Origin: an uncultured Clostridia bacterium
Lineage (GTDB): Bacteria; Bacillota; Clostridia; CAKSNL01; HGM11501
NCBI GenBank assembly: GCA_934476235.1
Contig: CAKSNL010000001.1
Location: 124,001-188,000, forward strand
Direction: 5' to 3'
DNA length: 64,000 bases
Below the pieces are notes generated by a model. It saw only the letters and a program-made list of their open reading frames with translations, ran no database searches and was not told the DNA's origin. Below are positions 59,647 through 64,000 of the stretch, in pieces. The position numbers and the translations under genes are program-made. The stretch's first letter is position 1. Each line of letters starts with the position of its first letter.

Positions 59647-62373
59647 TTAACCTATGTGGCTGAGCACATTTTTAACCGTTGCAAGGGGAGGTTCACCCTC
59701 TGAGATCACCCATGCGCCGTCAACATTTTCCACATTGTATCCGAAGCTTTCCGAAAGCATGGTAAGGGGCAGATATATCACTCCGCCGGATACCGCCGCC
59801 GCGTTGGACGCCATTCCGACCTTGCCGTCAACCCTTAATTCAAGCCCGCCGAATACGTTGCACGCCCAATGCGCGTCAATCTTTTCGTCAACAAGCCTGC
59901 TTCTTTCTATATAAAGAAGGTTTAACGCGGCATCATAGTATACCTTGCTTTGACCGTTGCCGAGTATCTCCTCCGCCGTGCTCATCGGGATATAGAGCGT
60001 TCCATTCGCCTCGAACGCGGTTATGCGGGTGTCCTTATCGTAGACGTTCATCTTTCCGCCGGAAACAATCATCTTCTTCGCTCCGGCTTTTAATATAGAG
60101 GTGTTCTTAAGCGATGCGCGCTCCGAGTCGGAAAGCGCGGTCTGCTCTTTTTCTGTGTAGAGGTAATTGTACCTTCCGACGGGTGCCGCGTTGCCCTCCG
60201 TGTAGAATAAAAGGAGGTCGCCCTTAACATCAATATTATCCGTCCACTTAAATTCAAGCTCGGTGTTATAGCCTATTAATGCTTTCGGCACCTTTAAGGT
60301 TATGGTCTTTCCCGATACAGCATATTCTGCCGTGCCGACCTCGGTCTTGTCAAACGAACCGTCAGAGAATTTATAGATTTTGCCGCCCGAAATTACATAG
60401 TCATAACCTTCCCAGCCTGTCGGGTAGTTGCGGTCGGAATTTATGTAAAGGTTCATGCTGTCTGAATCGCGCATGTTGATGTCAGACTCGCATACCGCGT
60501 AGAAGTAAAGATTATCCGCGTCGCGAGCTACCTTTGCGCGGGAAACGGAGTTTACAACCTCTGTCTTATAAACATAGTTTTCGTCCGTGCCGTACTTTTT
60601 GTAGCCGAGGGCGTCACGCTCATATGCGCCGTAATCGTTGATGTATTCGGGGAGAACGTTTGCCCACTGTGCTTCGCCGCCATTTAAGTCTATCACCGTC
60701 TCAGCCGATGCGACCGGTGCCGGGCGCACGCCCTTATACTTTCTTATAAAGTCAACCAAAATGTTATAGTAATCGTCGCCGACCGCGCTCTTTGAAGGCT
60801 CAAAGTCTCGGCTTTTATCGTCATTGAAAAGGTCGATAAAAGCGTTGGAGGCACCGTAATAATCCTTTCCGCGTGCGGTGTTGTACTCGTTCCAGCCGTC
60901 AATCATGCAGAATTCCGGATCGGTATCCAAAACGCGGGACGCCTGCTCGCGGAAGAAATATCCTTCGTGTATCGCTTCGGGGCGGTAATCCTCGCCGAAC
61001 GCTTCTGTATAGCTCTTGCCCTTGGTGTAGTCGTCAGAGAATACTCCGACCTTTGTCGCCCCGTAAAGGTACGATTCGTTTATAGCCATACCCAAATTCA
61101 TGCACTCTGTCCTTCCGCCCGCGGTTACTCCCCATTTCGGCTGGGGATAGTTTACAAGCCAGTGCCAGTATCCGTTTTGCCCCGGATTTCCGAGGTGGCG
61201 GTCGCCCGTCTCACGGAAGGTGAAAAAGTTCACTATCTCCTTTGCAAGCGCAACCTCTTCAGGATCGTTCGCGTCCGCAGCATTAATGTTGCCCTCATAA
61301 CCGTTCTGGATCATTAAAGGCTTGCCGTCCCAGTAATACCATAGATCCTTATAATACTCGTTATAGCAGAGGTTAAAATACACTGCCTTTAAGAGCATCC
61401 ACCTGTTGGGAAGGGTCGAGCCCATCTGAAGATATCCGCTTATCTTGGGCACGTCAACTCCCGCCTCGCGCGCGTCATGATACGCACGCATCATCACGTC
61501 AAGCGCCTTTATGTATGCCGAATCCGAATTTGTGTAGTCTAAAAACACCACATCCACGCCGGCGTCCGCCATAAGCTCAGCGGACTTTCTGTAGTGCCAG
61601 TAGTCGGTATCGTCATAAAAGCCGTACACAGGCTCCGCCCACCATGCCGGTCCCGATGTGGGCCATGCCTTGTGACTGTAATCGTCCTTCGCCTCGGGAT
61701 GTGCTGCGATTATTTCGGACGCGATATAAGCCTGGGTGTCATGTACGTGCCAGTTGTGGTAAAACATCCCGACCTCGTGATTGCCTTCCTTTACTCCTCC
61801 GGTCTCCTCGTAATCTGCAAGTTTAAGTCCGTATGCATTGGTCGCAGTCCACGTGTCCGACCAATTGTCGATTATTTTATCGTCCGGAACGGGAGTGACC
61901 GCCTTAGGGTCGACCCACTCCTCCTCCGAAAGGATAAGCTCATAGACATTTAAATAATTTGTATGCGAATAGTTCTGTTTTAAGTAAAGCTTGTGCGTTC
62001 CGGTAACGCCCGATATGTTCGTTCCGTAATAGCAGGGCTCATCCCTTTGCTCGTTTATGACGATATAGCCGATGCATTTTCCCTTTAACGCATCGTCAAT
62101 ATAGAGTCTTGCCGCCTCGCCGTTATCGCTCATCATATAGCTTATGTTCGCTTTGAGTCTGATTGATTTTATGCCTGTAAAATCAACCTCGCCGAACCCG
62201 GCATAGCCGCCCGTGTTCCAGTTTTTCAAGCTCTCGGCAGTTGCCGATACGCCGCTTTTCGAAAGCTCTTTTACATCCTTGGGCAAAAGCGTTCTTCCGC
62301 TTGCGGAGCATACCGCGCAAAAAAGCGACTGAAGCATTAAAACCGCAAGTACAATACTTAGAATTCTCCTCAT
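59647..62373 (-). CDS. secreted GH71/GH99-like glycosidase with stalk domain
   Basis: 908 residues. Signal peptide 1-24. Residues about 25-160 form a carbohydrate-binding-like beta domain. A TIM-barrel domain (about 190-560) carries VGMFYHNWH, AGVDVVFLDYTNS, GKPLMIQNGYEG and FCMIDGWNEYNTARG, in the style of GH71/GH99 and related endo-acting alpha-glycosidases, with the Glu of WNEY as a candidate acid. A CBM9/DOMON-like domain follows (NLYFYAVCESDINMRDSDSM). The C terminus has copper-amine-oxidase-N-like repeats (GTLYIPMSTAEEILG, YLPLTMLSESFGYNV). The substrate is unknown. It has its own promoter and an AAGGAGG site. Confidence 0.72.
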   Translation of the reverse strand: MRRILSIVLAVLMLQSLFCAVCSASGRTLLPKDVKELSKSGVSATAESLKNWNTGGYAGFGEVDFTGIKSIRLKANISYMMSDNGEAARLYIDDALKGKCIGYIVINEQRDEPCYYGTNISGVTGTHKLYLKQNYSHTNYLNVYELILSEEEWVDPKAVTPVPDDKIIDNWSDTWTATNAYGLKLADYEETGGVKEGNHEVGMFYHNWHVHDTQAYIASEIIAAHPEAKDDYSHKAWPTSGPAWWAEPVYGFYDDTDYWHYRKSAELMADAGVDVVFLDYTNSDSAYIKALDVMMRAYHDAREAGVDVPKISGYLQMGSTLPNRWMLLKAVYFNLCYNEYYKDLWYYWDGKPLMIQNGYEGNINAADANDPEEVALAKEIVNFFTFRETGDRHLGNPGQNGYWHWLVNYPQPKWGVTAGGRTECMNLGMAINESYLYGATKVGVFSDDYTKGKSYTEAFGEDYRPEAIHEGYFFREQASRVLDTDPEFCMIDGWNEYNTARGKDYYGASNAFIDLFNDDKSRDFEPSKSAVGDDYYNILVDFIRKYKGVRPAPVASAETVIDLNGGEAQWANVLPEYINDYGAYERDALGYKKYGTDENYVYKTEVVNSVSRAKVARDADNLYFYAVCESDINMRDSDSMNLYINSDRNYPTGWEGYDYVISGGKIYKFSDGSFDKTEVGTAEYAVSGKTITLKVPKALIGYNTELEFKWTDNIDVKGDLLLFYTEGNAAPVGRYNYLYTEKEQTALSDSERASLKNTSILKAGAKKMIVSGGKMNVYDKDTRITAFEANGTLYIPMSTAEEILGNGQSKVYYDAALNLLYIERSRLVDEKIDAHWACNVFGGLELRVDGKVGMASNAAAVSGGVIYLPLTMLSESFGYNVENVDGAWVISEGEPPLATVKNVLSHIG

Positions 62374-62417
62374 TTTTATTCCTCCTTAAAAAACGGGGTA
62401 AACCCTTCCTTAATTAT

Positions 62418-62447
62418 ATTATAAGTCACCTCTGCCTTCAAAGTCAA
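62418..62447 (-). promoter_or_regulatory. sigma-A promoter of the GH99-like / discoidin operon
   Basis: TTGACT (62447-62442), 18 bases, TATAAT (62423-62418) on the minus strand, 45 bases before the ATG. The rest of the 207-base gap holds only the terminator of the upstream gene and AT-rich DNA. Confidence 0.8.
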
Positions 62448-62540
62448 TGTACGATATTGACCTTTTTTAGTATTATTCTGACATTCGCTGCACTATATTA
62501 TCTCAATTTTGTACAATATTTCACTTTTCTTCAATATGAC

Positions 62541-62581
62541 AAAAAAACGCCCCGAAGAAAAGCTTCTTCGGGGTGTTTTTT
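62541..62581 (-). terminator. terminator of the last secreted protein gene
   Basis: A near-perfect stem of about 18 bp (62542-62559 with 62564-62581), GC-rich core CCCCGAAGAA, with A/T runs at the base. It overlaps the stop codon. Confidence 0.9.
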
Positions 62582-64000
62582 TATTTTGTGATCGTAACCG
62601 TCTGTGTTTCGCCGTTCCAGTCTACCTTATAGCCTAACTGCTCGGATATAAAGCGGATCGGCACGAAAGTTCTTGAATCCTTTATCATGGGAGCGCTGCG
62701 AAGCGTGTAGCGCACCTCGCCGAACGCCTTGTTCGTCACATAGACCAGGTCGTTGTCTATCTGCATAACGATCGTAACGCCGTTATTGTCTATCGTAACT
62801 ATGGAATTCTCACCGTCCCAGGCAAGGGTCGCCCCCATCTGCTCCAAGAGTCCGCGAATGGGAATCTGAGTATAACCGTAGTCGATGAAGGGCGCAACGT
62901 CCAGCTTAACCTCTCTGGTTTCGCCGCTCTCCTCAATTTTTATCGTGTCGGAGCCGATAACAAGATAATACTTTGTCTCCTGAGTGACTCTGTTTGCCGC
63001 CTCGTATGCGTGCTCGTAAAATTCAAGCTCGCCGCAGGTTGCATATCCGGTTCTGCCGTCCAGTATCTCAAACTTAAAATATCTTGCCTTAACGGGCTCG
63101 TCAAACGTGATCTTCTGTGCCACGAGCTTTTCCTCATAGGAGGCATGCTCCTTTATGAGCTTTAAGTCGTCCGCATTCTCGCCGGCATAGATGTTAAAGT
63201 CAAGCCAGATACCGTTCATTGATGCGTCCGTTATTCTGGGATAGTAAATGTACTCTACAACCGAGTATACTCCGCCCAAATCAACGGTAAGCGTAACGGG
63301 AAACTTCTTCCAGTCGTCTGTCGACGAATGCCAGTGTGTTTTCTGCGTTCCGTCAACAACGTTTGCCGCAAGCGAGTCTGATCTCCAAACCGAGGAAGCC
63401 TGTGCGTCCATGTTCTCGTTCGGAATCTTCACAAGCTTTTCGGACTCATAAATCTTTTTGAAATCATCATAGCTTTGAGCCGTCTTTAACTTATCGTCCG
63501 CCTTCAGAATGTCAAACTCAGCGATAACGCCGAATCCGCCCTGTGAGGTGAGCGACTGGAATTTAACTCTCTTTGCCTTGATGTTTGACGTCAGCTTGAC
63601 AATTTTCTCTTCGGAATTGGCATCGAATGTTCCTTCATCAGCCTTTAACCATTCGCCGGAATCGGAATCCGAAATATAGAACTCATATCCCCAGATCTGA
63701 CCTGTTGCCTCTTTTCTGGGAGTGTAGATAAATCCGGAAATGACTGTCGGCTCAGGAAGCGTAACCTCGATCCAGTGAGGGTTTTCTTCCTTGGTGAGTA
63801 TCGTCGCAACGCCGTCGTCGGTGTAGTTTGAATGCCAGTATGTGTCTTTATCTCCGTCAATTGCCCTTGTTGCCGGATAGTGAGGAAGTCTCTCGGAGGA
63901 CGCCTTAATGGTCCACTTTGACTTATCCTTGATTCTGCCGAGTCCGTCGTCCGGTCCCTCGTTCGAACCGATAACGACCTTCTGACCGCGGTTTGCCTCA
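62581..64000 (-). CDS. secreted discoidin/stalk protein, C-terminal part
   Basis: The frame is open to the right edge, so only the last 473 or so residues are here. Two discoidin domains are seen: one from SKWTIKASS through DGDKDTYWHSNYTDDG, the second from MDAQASSVWRSDSLAANVVDG. A stalk domain ends the protein (GYTQIPIRGLLEQMGATL, RTFVPIRFISEQLGYKV). It is a close paralogue of the C-terminal half of the protein at 57201-59633. An internal GTG at 63432 is not a start, since coding continues upstream as KVVIGSNEGPDDGLGRIKDK. Likely role: surface glycan binding. Confidence 0.82.
   Translation of the reverse strand, partial: EANRGQKVVIGSNEGPDDGLGRIKDKSKWTIKASSERLPHYPATRAIDGDKDTYWHSNYTDDGVATILTKEENPHWIEVTLPEPTVISGFIYTPRKEATGQIWGYEFYISDSDSGEWLKADEGTFDANSEEKIVKLTSNIKAKRVKFQSLTSQGGFGVIAEFDILKADDKLKTAQSYDDFKKIYESEKLVKIPNENMDAQASSVWRSDSLAANVVDGTQKTHWHSSTDDWKKFPVTLTVDLGGVYSVVEYIYYPRITDASMNGIWLDFNIYAGENADDLKLIKEHASYEEKLVAQKITFDEPVKARYFKFEILDGRTGYATCGELEFYEHAYEAANRVTQETKYYLVIGSDTIKIEESGETREVKLDVAPFIDYGYTQIPIRGLLEQMGATLAWDGENSIVTIDNNGVTIVMQIDNDLVYVTNKAFGEVRYTLRSAPMIKDSRTFVPIRFISEQLGYKVDWNGETQTVTITK

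Noticed and set aside
1..64000. tRNA or rRNA genes, CRISPR arrays and insertion sequences
   Set aside because: No cloverleaf-like or rRNA-like segments, regularly spaced repeats, or transposase frames with terminal repeats were found by eye; the gaps are short and occupied by promoters and terminators.

Overview
The window reads as chromosomal DNA of a strictly anaerobic, low-oxygen-tolerance member of the Clostridia (Bacillota). The signs are clostridial-type operons (pyrH-frr-uppS-cdsA-dxr-rseP-nusB-xseAB-ispA and dgt-dnaG-rpoD-trmK), strong AGGAGG ribosome binding sites, near-consensus sigma-A promoters (TTGACA, 17 bp, TATAAT), very many 4Fe-4S proteins, hybrid-cluster protein and a flavodiiron protein. 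Secreted proteins carry SLH, discoidin and copper-amine-oxidase-N ('stalk') domains, and there are several glycosidases, which suggests a plant- or glycan-rich habitat such as a gut. Almost all genes lie on the minus strand. No intergenic gap exceeds 300 bases. I saw no tRNA, rRNA, CRISPR array, insertion sequence or prophage.

Layout. 1-1950: the end of an SLH-domain protein and a convergent secreted beta-helix protein with a tail-spike-like C terminus. 2012-14344: a 13-gene minus-strand operon, read from its promoter as mdh, hdrB, hdrC, hdrA, flxD, flxC, flxB, flxA, frdB, frdA, an AspT-type exchanger, fumA, fumB. It would run oxaloacetate to malate to fumarate to succinate. Its fumarate reductase is soluble and sits beside a complete FlxABCD-HdrABC electron-bifurcating complex; this is the most interesting system here. 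14469-28145: a long housekeeping block (isoprenoids, lipids, replication, sigma factor, ribosome recycling, UMP kinase). 28267-29295: class II aldolase. 29368-35055: gatCAB with a non-canonical CTG start for gatA, a frameshifted membrane-protein gene, a flavoprotein and an SGNH hydrolase. 35184-37835: hcp and a KDG-kinase-like sugar kinase, the only plus-strand genes apart from the first. 37869-42833: flavodiiron protein, then an operon of two carbohydrate-active proteins, comFC and cpsB. 42969-47576: branched-chain amino acid ABC transporter livKHMGF. 47818-54525: a probable operon of a GH106-like glycosidase, lrp, alr, a HAD phosphatase and a GH36 alpha-galactosidase. 54643-57194: acyl-CoA synthetase and thiT behind a TPP riboswitch. 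57201-64000: three large secreted proteins with discoidin and stalk domains; the last is cut by the window edge.

How it fits together. The fumarate operon would recycle NADH during sugar or amino-acid fermentation and could gain reduced ferredoxin while making succinate for export. Hcp and the flavodiiron protein protect against NO, reactive nitrogen and O2. The glycosidases and secreted adhesin-like proteins supply sugars, and the liv system supplies amino acids.

Start codons were revised where the Shine-Dalgarno position demanded it (frdB, flxD, hdrA, hdrB, hdrC, nif3, gatA, gatB, gatC, the GH28-like gene, the GH63/37-like gene, livK, the HAD phosphatase, the GH106-like gene and thiT). All function calls rest on reading motifs and context by eye; no database search was run.
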